The position numbers and the translations under genes are program-made. A stretch of DNA of 64,000 nucleotides from positions 248,001 to 312,000 of the forward strand of contig NZ_LHVK01000006.1 in NCBI RefSeq assembly GCF_001269905.1, in the 5' to 3' direction. Positions within the stretch are counted from its first letter, which is position 1. Every line of letters begins with the position of its first letter. Under the pieces are notes generated by a model. It saw only the letters and a list, made by a program, of their open reading frames with translations. It did no database searches and had not been told where the DNA came from. Source of the stretch: Pseudomonas corrugata. GTDB lineage: Bacteria > Pseudomonadota > Gammaproteobacteria > Pseudomonadales > Pseudomonadaceae. Shown here piece by piece: positions 10,502 through 21,371 of the stretch.

Positions 10502-11584
10502 TTATTCGCCAATCGCGGCCAGTTGATCGGCCTGATATTCGGCCAGCAGCGGTTCGATCACCGCATCGACACCGCCGGCCAGGATTTCATCCAGGGAATA
10601 CAAGGTCAGGTTGACCCGGTGATCGGTGACCCGGCCCTGGGCAAAGTTGTAGGTGCGGATGCGCTCGGAACGATCCCCCGAGCCCACCAGCAACTTGCGC
10701 TCGCTGGCGATGGCACTGGCCGCGGCGCTGGTCTGCTGGTCATTGAGCTTGGCCGACAACCAGGCCATGGCGCGGGCCCGGTTCTTGTGTTGGGAGCGCT
10801 CTTCCTGACACTCGACCACGATGCCCGAAGGCAAGTGGGTGATGCGGATCGCCGAGTCGGTCTTGTTGACATGCTGTCCGCCCGCGCCGGAGGAACGGTA
10901 GGTGTCGATCCGCAGGTCCGCCGGGTTGATCTCGATGGCTTCCTGTTCGTCCGGCTCGGGCAATACCGCCACCGTGCAGGCCGAGGTATGAATGCGCCCC
11001 TGGGATTCGGTGGCCGGCACACGCTGTACACGGTGGGCGCCTGATTCGAACTTCAGCTTGCCGTAGACGTTGTCGCCTTCGACCCTGGCGATGACTTCCT
11101 TATAGCCGCCATGCTCCCCTTCGTTTTCCGACAGGATCTCCACGCGCCAGCCACGCCGCTCGGCGTAGCGCGAGTACATGCGAAACAGGTCGCCGGAGAA
11201 GATCGCCGCCTCATCGCCGCCGGTACCGGCACGGATTTCCAGAAAGACGTTCCGCCCGTCGTTAGGATCCTTGGGCAGCAGCATGCGTTGCAGATTGCTT
11301 TCAAGTTCGACCAACTGCTCCTTGGCCTCGCGCACTTCCAATGCCGCCATTTCCCGCAGGTCCGGGTCGCTGTCCTTGAGCAGCGCCTGGGCACCGGCGA
11401 GGTCGTCCTGCACTTTGAGCAACTGTTTATAGGTGGCGACAATCGGCTCGACTTCCGCGTACTCCTTGGAATAGGTGCGGAATTTGTTCTGGTCGGAAAT
11501 GACTTCGCCATCGCCCAGCAAGGCGGTCAGTTCTTCGAAGCGGTCCTGGAGGGTGTCCAGTTTATTGAGCAGTGACGCTTTCAT
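10502..11584 (-). CDS. prfA: Peptide chain release factor 1
   Basis: A 360-residue RF1 that reads UAG and UAA stop codons. The GGQ motif is in [15 protein letters not shown] and the stop-reading PxT appears in [10 protein letters not shown], which marks RF1 rather than RF2. The start overlaps the hemA stop (ATGA at 11581-11584). Confidence 0.97.
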   Translation of the reverse strand: MKASLLNKLDTLQDRFEELTALLGDGEVISDQNKFRTYSKEYAEVEPIVATYKQLLKVQDDLAGAQALLKDSDPDLREMAALEVREAKEQLVELESNLQRMLLPKDPNDGRNVFLEIRAGTGGDEAAIFSGDLFRMYSRYAERRGWRVEILSENEGEHGGYKEVIARVEGDNVYGKLKFESGAHRVQRVPATESQGRIHTSACTVAVLPEPDEQEAIEINPADLRIDTYRSSGAGGQHVNKTDSAIRITHLPSGIVVECQEERSQHKNRARAMAWLSAKLNDQQTSAAASAIASERKLLVGSGDRSERIRTYNFAQGRVTDHRVNLTLYSLDEILAGGVDAVIEPLLAEYQADQLAAIGE

Positions 11585-12870
11585 TGCGATTTCTTATCCG
11601 AAAAGCTATCCGGTGAACCCTCACCGAGGGCAAAGAGTTCCTGGGCCATGGCCAGTGCATCGAGGCGACCCTCGGCAGTCAGTTTCTTGAGCTGGACACT
11701 GGGGGCGTGGAGCAATTTATTGGTCAGGCCACGGGCCAGTTGCACCAGCACCTCTTCGGCGCTGCCGCCGTTGGCCAGCAGGCGCTGGGCCTTTTGCAGC
11801 TCTTCATCGCGCAAGCGCTCGCTCTGCTGACGATAGGCCTTGAGCACATCCACCGCAGCCAGCTCGCGCAGGCGCACCATGAAGTCCTCGGCGCCGATGG
11901 TGATCATTTCTTCCGCCGCCTGGGCCGCGCCCTGCCGGCTCTTGAGGTTCTCGGCGACCACTTCGTGCAGGTCATCGACGCTATAGAGGTACACGTCGTC
12001 CAGCTCGCCGACTTCCGGCTCGATGTCCCGGGGTACGGCAATGTCCACCATGAAGATCGGCTTGTGCTTGCGCAGCTTCAGGGCGCTTTCCACCGCGCCC
12101 TTGCCCAGGATCGGCAACTGGCTGGCGGTGGAACTGATGACGATGTCGCTGTGTACCAACTCGGCCGGGATATCCGAGAGCAGCACCGCGTGGGCGCCGA
12201 ACTGTTCGGCCAGGGTACTGGCTCGCTCCAGGGTCCGGTTGGCGACGACAATGCGCTTGACCCCCAGGTCGTGCAGATGGCGGGCAACCAGGGTGATCGT
12301 CTCGCCGGCGCCGATCAGCAGCGCCTGGCTGCGTTGCAGATCGCTGAAAATCTGTTTTGCCAGGCTGACGGCGGCAAACGCCACGGACACCGGGTTCTCG
12401 CCAATGGCGGTGTCGGTACGTACCTGCTTGGCGGCATTGAACGTGGCCTGGAACAGCCGCCCGAGCAGCGGGCCGACCGTACCGGCTTCGCGGGCCACGG
12501 CATAGGCCGACTTCATCTGGCCGAGGATCTGCGGCTCGCCCAGCACCAGCGAATCGAGCCCGGAGGCGACGCGCATCATGTGACGAACGGCCGCATCGTC
12601 TTCATGCACATAGGCACTGGCGCGTAGCTCTTCAAGGCTCAGGTTGTGATATTCGGCCAGCCAGCGCAGCACGGCATCGACCGAAACATGATCCTGTTCT
12701 ACATAGAGTTCGCTGCGATTGCAGGTAGAGAGGATCGCAGCCTCACGGCTCTCTGTAAGCCGGCAGAGCTGCTGCAGGGCCTCCACCAGCTGCTCAGGCG
12801 TAAAGGCCACGCGCTCGCGGACGTCTACTGAAGCAGTCTTGTGGTTGATACCAAGTGCAAGGAAGGCCAT
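11581..12870 (-). CDS. hemA: Glutamyl-tRNA reductase
   Basis: A 429-residue NADPH-dependent enzyme that reduces glutamyl-tRNA(Glu) to glutamate-1-semialdehyde, the committed step of C5-pathway haem synthesis. The N-terminus [18 protein letters not shown] and the catalytic Cys in [11 protein letters not shown] are present, followed by the NADPH domain ([16 protein letters not shown]) and a C-terminal dimerisation helix. It is the first gene of the leftward operon and diverges from the TPR lipoprotein gene over 172 bp. Confidence 0.97.
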   Translation of the reverse strand: MAFLALGINHKTASVDVRERVAFTPEQLVEALQQLCRLTESREAAILSTCNRSELYVEQDHVSVDAVLRWLAEYHNLSLEELRASAYVHEDDAAVRHMMRVASGLDSLVLGEPQILGQMKSAYAVAREAGTVGPLLGRLFQATFNAAKQVRTDTAIGENPVSVAFAAVSLAKQIFSDLQRSQALLIGAGETITLVARHLHDLGVKRIVVANRTLERASTLAEQFGAHAVLLSDIPAELVHSDIVISSTASQLPILGKGAVESALKLRKHKPIFMVDIAVPRDIEPEVGELDDVYLYSVDDLHEVVAENLKSRQGAAQAAEEMITIGAEDFMVRLRELAAVDVLKAYRQQSERLRDEELQKAQRLLANGGSAEEVLVQLARGLTNKLLHAPSVQLKKLTAEGRLDALAMAQELFALGEGSPDSFSDKKSQ

Positions 12871-13042
12871 TCAAGGTCGCTGATGGTGACGTGAAGCCGG
12901 CAATTGTCCTACTTCGCCAGATCCAGAACAACCACTGCATCTCTATCGCCCTCCCTCGCTTCGTAAATCGACGGGGCGGTTATGTTTGACCGAAGGCTTG
13001 TGTCATGATGATCCGACCGCAGGTTAGTCGTCCTCTTCCTAT

Positions 13043-14767
13043 ATGAATAGATCTTCCGCGTTGCTCCTCGCTCTTGCCTTGCTCAGCGGCTGCCAATCCA
13101 TGGCCCCCGTTTCGACGGACGGTACGCCGCCGGTCGAAGACAGCACGCAGGCACCTGAAAAACCCAAGGTCTACGGCTCGTTCAGCGAAGAAACCATCTT
13201 CAGCCTGTTGAGCGCCGAACTGGCAGGCCAGCGCAATCGCTTCGACATTGCGCTGGACAACTACGTGACCCAGGCCATCAATACCCAGGACCCGGGCATC
13301 TCAGAGCGGGCGTTCCGCATCGCCGAATACCTGGGGGCCGACCAGGCCGCGCTGGATACCGCGCTGATCTGGGCCCGCAACGCCCCGGACGACCTCGAAG
13401 CGCAACGCGCCGCCGCCGTACAACTGGCCCGCGCCGGGCGTTACGACGATTCCATGACCTATATGGAGAAAGTCCTGCAGGGCAAGGGTGATACCCATTT
13501 CGACTTCCTTGCCCTATCGGCTGCCGATACGGACCAGGAAACCCGCGGCGGCCTGATGAAGAGCTTCGACCGCTTGTTGGAACGCCATCCGAACAACGGA
13601 CAGTTGATTTTCGGCAAGGCCTTGTTGCTGCAACAGGATGGCGATGCCCAGGGCGCCCTCACCCTGCTGGAAGACAACCCGCCGGAAGCCGGCGAGGTGG
13701 CGCCGATCCTGCTGCGCGCTCGACTGCTGCAAGGCTTGAACCGCGGCGACGAAGCACTGCCGTTGCTGGAAAAAAGCATCAGGAAGTATCCGGACGACAA
13801 GCGCCTGCGCCTCACCTACGCCCGCATGCTGGTGGAAAACAACCGCATGGACGATGCCAAGGTGGAGTTCTCCAGCCTGGTCCAGCAGTACCCCGAAGAC
13901 GACGAATTGCGTTACTCCCTGGCACTGGTCTGCCTGGAAGCCAAGGCCTGGGACGAGGCCAGGGGCTATCTGGAAGACCTGATCGCCCGGGAAAGCCATG
14001 TCGATTCGGCGCACCTGAACCTGGGGCGCATTGCCGAAGAACGCAACGACCCGGAAAGCGCGCTGATCGAGTATGCCCAGGTCGGCCCGGGCAATGACTA
14101 CCTGCCGGCACAGTTGCGCCAGGCCGATATCCTGATCGGCAATGGCAAGACTGCCGAGGCCCAGAGTCGCCTGGCCGTACAACGCGACGCCCAGCCGGAC
14201 TACGGCATTCAGCTGTACCTGATCGAAGCCGAGACGCTGTCGGCCAACAATCAGAGCGACAAGGCCTGGAACGTGCTGCAACAGGCCTTGAAGCAATACC
14301 CGGACGATCTGAACCTGTTGTATACCCGAGCCATGCTGGCGGAAAAACGCAACGACCTGGCCCAGATGGAAAAAGACCTGCGCCTGATCATCCAGCGCGA
14401 CCCCGACAACGCCATGGCCTTGAATGCCCTTGGCTATACCCTGTCGGACCGCACCACCCGCTATGCCGAAGCCAAGGTACTGATCGAGCAGGCCCACCAG
14501 CTCAACCCGGAAGACCCGGCGGTGCTCGACAGCCTCGGCTGGGTGAATTTCCGCCTGGGTAACCTCGACGAAGCCGAACGCCTGCTGCGCCAGGCCCTGG
14601 AGCGCTTTCCCGATCAGGAAGTCGCCGCTCACCTGGGCGAGGTCCTGTGGACCGCCGGAAAACAGCGTGAGGCCCGGCAGATCTGGAGCAAGTTCCTCAA
14701 GGACCAGCCCGACAGCCCCATCCTGCGCGGTACCATCAAACGCCTGACCGGATCAGAGACCCTTTAA
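13043..14767 (+). CDS. TPR-repeat lipoprotein
   Basis: A 574-residue lipoprotein made mostly of tetratricopeptide repeats. A signal peptide ends in the lipobox LLSGC with Cys17. Repeats run from about residue 90 to the C-terminus; the last ones (around ALNALGYTLSDRTTRYAEAKVLIEQ) are the most canonical. It corresponds to the TPR protein upstream of lolB in Pseudomonas (PA4667-like). It begins the rightward unit TPR-lolB-ispE and ends 3 nt before lolB. Its function is unproven; the position suggests a role in outer-membrane assembly. Confidence 0.9.
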   Translation: MNRSSALLLALALLSGCQSMAPVSTDGTPPVEDSTQAPEKPKVYGSFSEETIFSLLSAELAGQRNRFDIALDNYVTQAINTQDPGISERAFRIAEYLGADQAALDTALIWARNAPDDLEAQRAAAVQLARAGRYDDSMTYMEKVLQGKGDTHFDFLALSAADTDQETRGGLMKSFDRLLERHPNNGQLIFGKALLLQQDGDAQGALTLLEDNPPEAGEVAPILLRARLLQGLNRGDEALPLLEKSIRKYPDDKRLRLTYARMLVENNRMDDAKVEFSSLVQQYPEDDELRYSLALVCLEAKAWDEARGYLEDLIARESHVDSAHLNLGRIAEERNDPESALIEYAQVGPGNDYLPAQLRQADILIGNGKTAEAQSRLAVQRDAQPDYGIQLYLIEAETLSANNQSDKAWNVLQQALKQYPDDLNLLYTRAMLAEKRNDLAQMEKDLRLIIQRDPDNAMALNALGYTLSDRTTRYAEAKVLIEQAHQLNPEDPAVLDSLGWVNFRLGNLDEAERLLRQALERFPDQEVAAHLGEVLWTAGKQREARQIWSKFLKDQPDSPILRGTIKRLTGSETL

Positions 14768-14770
14768 GAC

Positions 14771-15388
14771 ATGTTTTTGCGCCACTTCATCGTTTTCAGC
14801 TTCATCGCCCTGCTCGCCGGCTGTGCGGGCTTCGGCGCCCGCGAATCCGTCCAGGGCCATGGAAATCCGGCCCAGTGGCGTGAACACAAGGCACAGCTGA
14901 GCGGCCTCGATGGCTGGCAGATCGACGGCAAGATCGGCATCCGCGCGCCGAAGGATTCGGGCAGCGGCACACTGTTCTGGCTGCAGCGCCAGGACTACTA
15001 CGACATCCGCCTGTCCGGCCCGCTGGGACGCGGCGCAGCGCGCTTGACCGGTCGACCGGGGCAGGTTTCGCTGGAAGTCGCCAACCAGGGCCGCTACGAA
15101 GCCCCCACGCCCGAAGCCCTGCTTGAAGAGCAGTTGGGCTGGAAATTGCCGGTTTCCCACCTGACCTGGTGGGTGCGCGGGCTGCCGGCGCCGGACAGCA
15201 AAAGCCGCCTGACCCTCGACGCCGACAGCCGCCTGTCCAACCTGGAACAGGACGACTGGCAGATCGAATATCTCAGCTATGCCCAGCAGAACGGCTACTG
15301 GCTGCCCGAGCGGATCAAGCTGCACGGCAGCGACCTCGATGTCACGCTGGTGATCAAGCAATGGCAGCCGCGCAAGCTGGGGCAATGA
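14771..15388 (+). CDS. lolB: Outer-membrane lipoprotein LolB
   Basis: A 205-residue lipoprotein that receives lipoproteins from LolA and inserts them in the inner leaflet of the outer membrane. The lipobox ALLAGC places the modified residue at Cys18. The LolB fold is recognisable from [16 protein letters not shown] onward. It starts 3 nt after the TPR gene and its stop is 1 nt from ispE. Confidence 0.93.
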   Translation: MFLRHFIVFSFIALLAGCAGFGARESVQGHGNPAQWREHKAQLSGLDGWQIDGKIGIRAPKDSGSGTLFWLQRQDYYDIRLSGPLGRGAARLTGRPGQVSLEVANQGRYEAPTPEALLEEQLGWKLPVSHLTWWVRGLPAPDSKSRLTLDADSRLSNLEQDDWQIEYLSYAQQNGYWLPERIKLHGSDLDVTLVIKQWQPRKLGQ

Positions 15389-15389
15389 C

Positions 15390-16241
15390 ATGACTGCTGC
15401 CCGCCTGACCCTGCCCTCCCCAGCCAAGCTCAACCTGATGCTGCACATCCTGGGTCGTCGTCCGGACGGATATCACGAGCTGCAAACGATCTTCCAGTTC
15501 CTGGACTACGGCGATGAAATCACCTTCGCAGTACGCGAGGACGGTGTCATTCGCCTGCACACCGAGTTCGAAGGCGTTCCCCACGACAGCAACCTGATCG
15601 TCAAGGCTGCAAAAAAAATCCAGGAGCAATCCGGTTGTTCGTTGGGCATCGACATCTGGATCGAAAAAATCCTGCCCATGGGCGGCGGTATCGGTGGCGG
15701 CAGCTCGAATGCGGCAACGACCCTGCTCGGGCTCAATCACCTGTGGCAGCTCGATTGGGACGTCGACCGCCTGGCGGCGCTGGGCCTGACGCTAGGGGCT
15801 GACGTGCCGGTTTTCGTGCGTGGCCACGCGGCTTTTGCCGAAGGCGTAGGGGAGAAACTCACGCCCGTCGAGCCCGAAGAACCCTGGTACCTGGTGCTGG
15901 TACCGCAAGTCTCTGTAAGTACAGCAGAAATTTTTTCAGATCCACTGTTGACACGTAACTCTCCTCCCATTAAAGTGCGCCCCGTTCCCAAGGGAAACAG
16001 TCGAAATGACTGCTTACCGGTGGTAGCAAGGCGTTACCCAGATGTTCGTAACGCATTGAATTTGTTAGGTAAATTTACCGAAGCAAAACTCACCGGAACT
16101 GGAAGTTGTGTGTTTGGGGGCTTCCCAAGCAAAGCTGAAGCTGATAAAGTCTCGGCCCTTCTGACAGAGACCCTTACAGGGTTTGTAGCGAAAGGAAGCA
16201 ACGTTTCGATGTTGCATCGCAAGCTGCAAAGTCTGCTCTAA
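15390..16241 (+). CDS. ispE: 4-diphosphocytidyl-2-C-methyl-D-erythritol kinase
   Basis: A 283-residue GHMP kinase of the MEP isoprenoid pathway. [23 protein letters not shown] is the family N-terminus (residues 9-31) and the ATP-binding glycine loop is [17 protein letters not shown]. The last third of the gene is visibly more AT-rich than the rest and carries a strong promoter-like sequence (15948-15976), probably serving tRNA-Gln and prs. Confidence 0.95.
   Translation: MTAARLTLPSPAKLNLMLHILGRRPDGYHELQTIFQFLDYGDEITFAVREDGVIRLHTEFEGVPHDSNLIVKAAKKIQEQSGCSLGIDIWIEKILPMGGGIGGGSSNAATTLLGLNHLWQLDWDVDRLAALGLTLGADVPVFVRGHAAFAEGVGEKLTPVEPEEPWYLVLVPQVSVSTAEIFSDPLLTRNSPPIKVRPVPKGNSRNDCLPVVARRYPDVRNALNLLGKFTEAKLTGTGSCVFGGFPSKAEADKVSALLTETLTGFVAKGSNVSMLHRKLQSLL
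15948..15976 (+). promoter_or_regulatory. Promoter inside ispE, for tRNA-Gln/prs
   Basis: TTGACA (15948-15953) and TAAAGT (15971-15976) are separated by exactly 17 bp. They lie inside the ispE reading frame, about 300 bp before tRNA-Gln. A near-consensus site in a locally AT-rich stretch fits an internal promoter that lets tRNA-Gln and prs be expressed independently of lolB-ispE. Confidence 0.6.
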
Positions 16242-16278
16242 AAGGAATCGAGTGCTGGGCACTCGCAGCAACAGATAC

Positions 16279-16353
16279 AGGGGCGTCGCCAAGCGGTAAG
16301 GCAGCAGGTTTTGATCCTGCCATGCGTTGGTTCGAATCCAGCCGCCCCTGCCA
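16279..16353 (+). tRNA. tRNA-Gln (TTG anticodon)
   Basis: A 75-nt cloverleaf including the encoded CCA. The acceptor stem AGGGGCG pairs with CGCCCCT; the anticodon stem GCAGG/CCTGC holds loop TTTTGAT with anticodon TTG; the T-arm has GTTCGAATC. It lies between ispE and prs, the conserved Pseudomonas location. Confidence 0.97.
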
Positions 16354-16400
16354 TTTTCCTATACTCATCCAGGTATACCCTCAGCCTTCAGGTACTGCGC

Positions 16401-17342
16401 GTGTCCAAGATGATGGTCTTTACGGGGAACGCCAACCCCGATCTGGCTCGGCGTGTCGTACGTCAGCTGCATATCCCTCTCGGTGACATTTCTGTCGGTA
16501 AGTTCTCCGACGGCGAAATCACTGCCGAGATCAATGAAAACGTTCGCGGTAAAGACGTCTTCATTATTCAGCCGACTTGCGCTCCGACCAACGATAACCT
16601 GATGGAACTCGTCGTGATGGCTGATGCCTTCCGCCGTTCCTCGGCTACTCGTATCACTGCTGTTATTCCCTACTTTGGTTATGCCCGTCAGGATCGCCGT
16701 CCGCGTTCCGCGCGTGTGGCTATCAGCGCGAAAGTCGTGGCTGACATGCTCACCGTCGTCGGCATCGATCGTGTGCTCACGGTTGACCTGCATGCTGACC
16801 AGATCCAGGGTTTCTTCGATATTCCCGTGGACAACATCTACGGCTCCCCGGTCCTGGTGGATGACATTGAAGATCAGCGCTTCGAGAACCTGATGATCGT
16901 GTCCCCGGACATTGGTGGCGTCGTGCGTGCACGGGCGGTTGCCAAATCCCTGGGCGTGGATCTGGGTATCATCGACAAACGCCGTGAGAAAGCCAATCAC
17001 TCCGAAGTGATGCATATCATCGGCGACGTCGAGGGGCGCACCTGTATCCTGGTTGACGACATGGTCGACACCGCAGGCACCCTGTGCCACGCGGCCAAGG
17101 CCCTGAAAGAGCATGGTGCTGCCAAGGTCTTTGCCTACTGCACACACCCTGTGCTGTCGGGTCGGGCAATCGAGAACATTGAAAATTCCGTGCTGGACGA
17201 GCTGGTGGTGACCAACACCATTCCGCTGTCCGCTGCCGCACAAGCCTGTGTACGTATCCGTCAACTGGATATCGCACCGGTGGTTGCAGAAGCGGTTCGC
17301 CGCATCAGCAATGAAGAATCGATCAGCGCGATGTTCCGCTAA
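16401..17342 (+). CDS. prs: Ribose-phosphate pyrophosphokinase
   Basis: A 313-residue PRPP synthase supplying nucleotide, histidine and tryptophan synthesis. The PRPP-binding loop is [14 protein letters not shown] and the ATP-flap region is [15 protein letters not shown]. The start is GTG at 16401, giving the usual [16 protein letters not shown]-terminus, with AGG 8 nt upstream; an in-frame ATG at 16311 lies inside tRNA-Gln and is not used. A strong terminator follows. Confidence 0.96.
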   Translation: MSKMMVFTGNANPDLARRVVRQLHIPLGDISVGKFSDGEITAEINENVRGKDVFIIQPTCAPTNDNLMELVVMADAFRRSSATRITAVIPYFGYARQDRRPRSARVAISAKVVADMLTVVGIDRVLTVDLHADQIQGFFDIPVDNIYGSPVLVDDIEDQRFENLMIVSPDIGGVVRARAVAKSLGVDLGIIDKRREKANHSEVMHIIGDVEGRTCILVDDMVDTAGTLCHAAKALKEHGAAKVFAYCTHPVLSGRAIENIENSVLDELVVTNTIPLSAAAQACVRIRQLDIAPVVAEAVRRISNEESISAMFR

Positions 17343-17380
17343 GGGCCCTGCCCTTACATGACATCCCGTTGACGAAAAGC

Positions 17381-17418
17381 GCCCCGCCCCAACACTCATG
17401 TTGGGGCGGGGCTTTTTT
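17381..17418 (+). terminator. Rho-independent terminator after prs
   Basis: A perfect 14-bp GC-rich stem (17381-17394 with 17399-17412) closes a CTCA loop and is followed by six T residues. It ends prs transcription before rplY. Confidence 0.95.
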
Positions 17419-17479
17419 GCCCATCCGCTTTGACGTCGGTCGCAGACGTCACCCGGAATGGCTATTTTGGAGATACAAA

Positions 17480-18082
17480 ATGACTGATTTCATCCTGAAC
17501 GCCCAAGCGCGTACCGACCTGGGGAAAGGTGCGAGCCGCCGCCTGCGTCGTCTCGCCAGCCAGGTTCCTGCCGTTGTATACGGTGGTGACAAGGCCCCTG
17601 AGTCCATCACCATGCTGGCCAAAGAAGTGGCCAAGCTGTTCGAAGACGAGGCTGCTTTCAGCCACGTAATCGAGCTGAACGTTGATGGCAAGAAGCAGAA
17701 CGTCATCGTTAAAGCGATGCAGCGTCACCCGGCCAAGCAGTTCATCATGCACGCCGACTTCATTCGCGTCGTGGCTGGCCAGAAACTGACCGCTACCGTT
17801 CCAGTGCACTTCATCAACGAAGCTGCTCCGGTCAAGAAAGGCGGCGAAATCTCGCACGTGACTTCCGAGCTGGAAGTTTCCTGCCTGCCGAAAGACCTGC
17901 CTGAATTCATCGAAGTCGACCTGGCTGACGCAGAAGTCGGCACGATCATTCACCTGTCTGACCTCAAGGCCCCTAAAGGCGTTGAGTTCGTTGCCCTGGC
18001 ACACGGTGATGACAAGGCTGTAGCCAACGTCCACGCTCCACGTGTTGCTCCAGAAGCTACCGAAGAAGGCGCAGCAGAGTAA
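17480..18082 (+). CDS. rplY: 50S ribosomal protein L25/general stress protein Ctc
   Basis: A 200-residue L25 of the long Ctc type: an N-terminal 5S rRNA-binding domain (residues 1 to about 95) and a C-terminal TL5/Ctc beta domain with an acidic tail ending [12 protein letters not shown] at 17480 has GGAG 7 nt upstream. It starts about 60 nt after the prs terminator, so it needs its own promoter. Confidence 0.96.
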   Translation: MTDFILNAQARTDLGKGASRRLRRLASQVPAVVYGGDKAPESITMLAKEVAKLFEDEAAFSHVIELNVDGKKQNVIVKAMQRHPAKQFIMHADFIRVVAGQKLTATVPVHFINEAAPVKKGGEISHVTSELEVSCLPKDLPEFIEVDLADAEVGTIIHLSDLKAPKGVEFVALAHGDDKAVANVHAPRVAPEATEEGAAE

Positions 18083-18243
18083 TTTCACTCTGTCGCCGGA
18101 GTGACCGGAAAACATCGCGGACTGGAACGTAGCGAGACAGCGGGCGGTAACGCGAAGTTTACTTAACGGTAGATCCGCATTGTTCGTCCACTGTCGCTAC
18201 ATCTGATCGCGACGTTATCCACACTCCAGGAAGGGCCCCTATC

Positions 18244-18828
18244 GTGACTGCCATCAAACTGATCGTTGGCCTGGGAAATCCAGGCACCGAATACGAACAG
18301 ACCCGGCATAACGCAGGGGCCCTTTTTGTTGAGCGCATCGCGCACGCACAAGGCGTCAGCCTGGCGGCCGATCGCAAGTATTTCGGCCTGACCGGACGTT
18401 TCTCGCATCAAGGTCAGGATGTTCGCCTGTTGATTCCCACCACCTACATGAACCGCAGCGGCCAGGCCGTGGCGGCATTGGCCGGTTTCTTCCGCATAAA
18501 GCCTGAAGAAATCCTGGTGGCCCACGACGAACTCGATCTGCCTCCGGGCGTTGCCAAGCTCAAGCAGGGCGGCGGCCATGGCGGTCACAATGGGTTGCGC
18601 GACATCATCGCGCAGCTGGGTAATCAGAATACCTTTTACCGCCTGCGGCTTGGCATCGGCCACCCGGGCGTAGCCAGCATGGTTTCAAATTTTGTCCTGG
18701 GTCGCGCGCCTCGCGCCGAACAGGAAAAACTCGATGCCAGCATCGACTTTGCCCTCGGCGTGCTGCCGGATATCCTCGCCGGTGAATGGAACCGCGCGAT
18801 GAAAAACCTGCACAGCCAGAAGGCCTGA
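18244..18828 (+). CDS. pth: Peptidyl-tRNA hydrolase
   Basis: A 194-residue enzyme that recycles peptidyl-tRNA dropped from ribosomes. [20 protein letters not shown] contains the catalytic His (residue 20) and substrate Asn (residue 10); HDELDLPPG contains the partner Asp. The start is GTG at 18244 with AGGAAGGG upstream. ychF follows after 21 nt. Confidence 0.96.
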   Translation: MTAIKLIVGLGNPGTEYEQTRHNAGALFVERIAHAQGVSLAADRKYFGLTGRFSHQGQDVRLLIPTTYMNRSGQAVAALAGFFRIKPEEILVAHDELDLPPGVAKLKQGGGHGGHNGLRDIIAQLGNQNTFYRLRLGIGHPGVASMVSNFVLGRAPRAEQEKLDASIDFALGVLPDILAGEWNRAMKNLHSQKA

Positions 18829-18849
18829 CTCTTACCGAGGGGAAACACC

Positions 18850-19950
18850 ATGGGATTCAATTGCGGCATCGTCGGCCTGCCTAACGTCGGCAAGTCCACC
18901 CTGTTCAACGCCCTGACCAAATCCGGTATCGCGGCTGAGAACTTCCCCTTCTGCACCATCGAGCCGAACAGCGGTATCGTGCCGATGCCGGATTCGCGCC
19001 TGGACGCACTGGCGGCCATCGTCAACCCCAAGCGCATCCTGCCGACCACCATGGAGTTCGTCGACATCGCGGGCCTCGTGGCCGGTGCCTCCAAAGGTGA
19101 AGGCCTGGGCAACAAGTTCCTGGCCAACATCCGCGAAACCGACGCCATTGCCCACGTGGTGCGCTGCTTTGAAGACGAGAACGTGATTCACGTCTCCAAC
19201 AGCGTCGACCCGAAGCGTGACATCGAGATCATCGACCTGGAACTGATCTTTGCCGACCTCGACAGCTGCGAGAAGCAACTGCAGAAAGTCGCCCGCAACG
19301 CCAAGGGTGGCGACAAGGACGCAGTGGTCCAGAAAGGCCTGCTGGAGCAATTGATCGCTCACTTCACCGAAGGCAAACCTGCGCGCAGCCTGATGAAGAA
19401 CATGAGCACCGATGAAAAATTGGTGATCAAAGGCTTCCACCTGCTGACCACCAAACCGGTCATGTACATCGCCAACGTCGCCGAAGACGGTTTCGAGAAC
19501 AACCCGCACCTGGACGTGGTCAAGGCCATCGCCGAAGAAGAAGGCGCCGTAGTGGTTCCGGTCTGCAACAAGATCGAAGCGGAAATCGCCGAGCTGGACG
19601 ACGGCGAAGAGAAAGACATGTTCCTCGAAGCCCTGGGCCTTGAAGAGCCTGGCCTGAACCGTGTGATCCGCGCTGGCTATGAAATGCTTCACCTGCAGAC
19701 CTACTTCACCGCCGGTGTCGAAGAAGTCCGTGCCTGGACCGTGCGTGTCGGTGCCACCGCACCGCAAGCCGCTGGCGTGATCCACACCGACTTCGAAAAA
19801 GGCTTCATCCGTGCCGAAGTGATCGCCTACAACGACTTCATTCAGTACAAGGGTGAAGCGGGCGCCAAGGAAGCCGGTAAATGGCGCCTGGAAGGCAAGG
19901 AATACATCGTCAAGGATGGCGACGTGATGCACTTCCGCTTTAACGTCTGA
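18850..19950 (+). CDS. ychF: Redox-regulated ATPase YchF
   Basis: A 366-residue Obg-family P-loop protein that prefers ATP and binds ribosomes. The G1 loop is [12 protein letters not shown] and G3 is DIAGLV; a coiled-coil insertion follows, and a C-terminal TGS domain contains [17 protein letters not shown]. It is the last core gene before the accessory block. Confidence 0.96.
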   Translation: MGFNCGIVGLPNVGKSTLFNALTKSGIAAENFPFCTIEPNSGIVPMPDSRLDALAAIVNPKRILPTTMEFVDIAGLVAGASKGEGLGNKFLANIRETDAIAHVVRCFEDENVIHVSNSVDPKRDIEIIDLELIFADLDSCEKQLQKVARNAKGGDKDAVVQKGLLEQLIAHFTEGKPARSLMKNMSTDEKLVIKGFHLLTTKPVMYIANVAEDGFENNPHLDVVKAIAEEEGAVVVPVCNKIEAEIAELDDGEEKDMFLEALGLEEPGLNRVIRAGYEMLHLQTYFTAGVEEVRAWTVRVGATAPQAAGVIHTDFEKGFIRAEVIAYNDFIQYKGEAGAKEAGKWRLEGKEYIVKDGDVMHFRFNV

Positions 19951-20006
19951 ACCGCGCATAGCCTAAGGAGATTCCGTAGATTACCTCGGACTCCTGAAGA
20001 ACCCGT

Positions 20007-20031
20007 GAAAGCCCCGAATTTCGGGGCTTTC
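20007..20031 (+). terminator. Terminator hairpin after ychF
   Basis: GAAAGCCCCG (20007-20016) pairs with CGGGGCTTTC (20022-20031) around a 5-nt loop. The tail TCGTTT is only moderately T-rich. It sits between convergent ychF and the antiporter gene and may act on both strands. Confidence 0.7.
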
Positions 20032-20102
20032 TCGTTTCTATACCGAAGTCACCGCAATCGAGGTCGAAACGGAGGCGCGGCAAGACCTCATCCCTGGATG
20101 AT

Positions 20103-21371
20103 CTAGGAATACTGCCCCACCGGCTGGACTGAAGCCGAGCGACCACTGTACTTCTGGATGGCATTGAGCAACGGCGAGGTGATCAGCGTTGAAACCAGAG
20201 CCATGATGACCAGAATTGAAAACAGCTGGGGCGGCATCAAGCCAAGGCTGTGGGCGATATTCAGCACCACTAGCTCCATGAGGGCACGCGTATTCAGCAG
20301 CGTGCCGATTTTCAAGGAGTCGGTCATTGAGAACCCCGCCAGCCTGGCGGCCAAGGTGCAACTGAGCCCCTTGCTCAAGCAAGCGCATAAGACCCACACA
20401 AAGCACCAAAGAATGTCCTGAGCAGTCACCATGGAGCCAATTTCAACTTTCATACCGGTGTAGAAGAAGAAAATCGGTACCAGGACGATGTTCACGAAAG
20501 GGCGCATCCGCAGGTTCCACTGCTCAAGCAAGGCTTTGCATTGATACAACGCGGTGCCCACCAGAAAGCCACCAACAACGGCGAACACCCCCAACCATGC
20601 GGTAATGACTGCGGTCACGAACACCCCGCCGATTATCGCGCCAAAGTGCGTATCGCTCAGCACGGCGGCATGCTGAGTATCAGCCTGCAGGCGTTTGATC
20701 AGCCAAGGACGCACATAGCGGAAGAACACCACCAGGAACAGCGCAATAGCCGCCAGTTTGAGCAGCGTCTGCGCCGCGCCTTGACCGCTGGTGAACACCA
20801 CCACCGCCCCCAGGGCAATCCAGCCGATCAGGTCGTTGATCCCAGCCGCGGCAATCGCGGTCACTCCTGTCTCGCTGTTTTCCATCTTCAGCTCCAGGAG
20901 AATGCGACCAAGGATGGGCAGCGCGGTGATGGAGAAGGAGATACCGCAGATCAGCATCAACCCCAACAGATCAGGAACCGGGTAGTAGTGGGCATAGATG
21001 AAGGCGCAGAACATCCCGGTCAGATAAGGGATCGGAATGCCCAGTAAGGTGATCCAGCCCAGGGCCCGCTTGAGACGACGCTCGCGCAGCAGCTCGAAAT
21101 CGAACTCCATGCCGATCTGGAACATCATCAGCACGATGCCCAACTGGGACATGACCGTCAGTACCTGTCCGGCGTTGGCATGCAGATACGCGCCGCCCTG
21201 CGGCCACAGTCCCCCCAGAAGTGCACCAAGAACGATGCCGCCAGTGATTTCACCCACAGCAAGGGGTTGACCAAAGCGCTGAGCGATTTTACCGGCAACC
21301 TGGCTGCAAAGGATGATGACGACCAACGCCGCCAACACAATGACTAGTAAGTTTTCGTGGGAATTGTTCAT
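20103..21371 (-). CDS. Kef/CPA2-type cation:proton antiporter
   Basis: A 422-residue integral membrane protein with about 12 predicted segments, of the Na+/H+ exchanger PF00999, CPA2 branch. It has the GEITGGIVLGALLGG and IGMEFD segments typical of KefB/KefC-like proteins but ends after the transport domain, with no C-terminal RCK/TrkA-N domain. Kef systems acidify the cytoplasm and protect against electrophiles. Its ATG overlaps the decarboxylase stop by 1 nt (TAATG), so it belongs to the biosynthetic operon as its last gene. A self-protection role is inferred from that position. Confidence 0.8.
   Translation of the reverse strand: MNNSHENLLVIVLAALVVIILCSQVAGKIAQRFGQPLAVGEITGGIVLGALLGGLWPQGGAYLHANAGQVLTVMSQLGIVLMMFQIGMEFDFELLRERRLKRALGWITLLGIPIPYLTGMFCAFIYAHYYPVPDLLGLMLICGISFSITALPILGRILLELKMENSETGVTAIAAAGINDLIGWIALGAVVVFTSGQGAAQTLLKLAAIALFLVVFFRYVRPWLIKRLQADTQHAAVLSDTHFGAIIGGVFVTAVITAWLGVFAVVGGFLVGTALYQCKALLEQWNLRMRPFVNIVLVPIFFFYTGMKVEIGSMVTAQDILWCFVWVLCACLSKGLSCTLAARLAGFSMTDSLKIGTLLNTRALMELVVLNIAHSLGLMPPQLFSILVIMALVSTLITSPLLNAIQKYSGRSASVQPVGQYS

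Noticed and set aside
13514..14632. 372-codon open frame antisense to the TPR lipoprotein gene
   Set aside because: A mirror of GC-rich codon use; the sense strand encodes clear TPR repeats and a lipobox.
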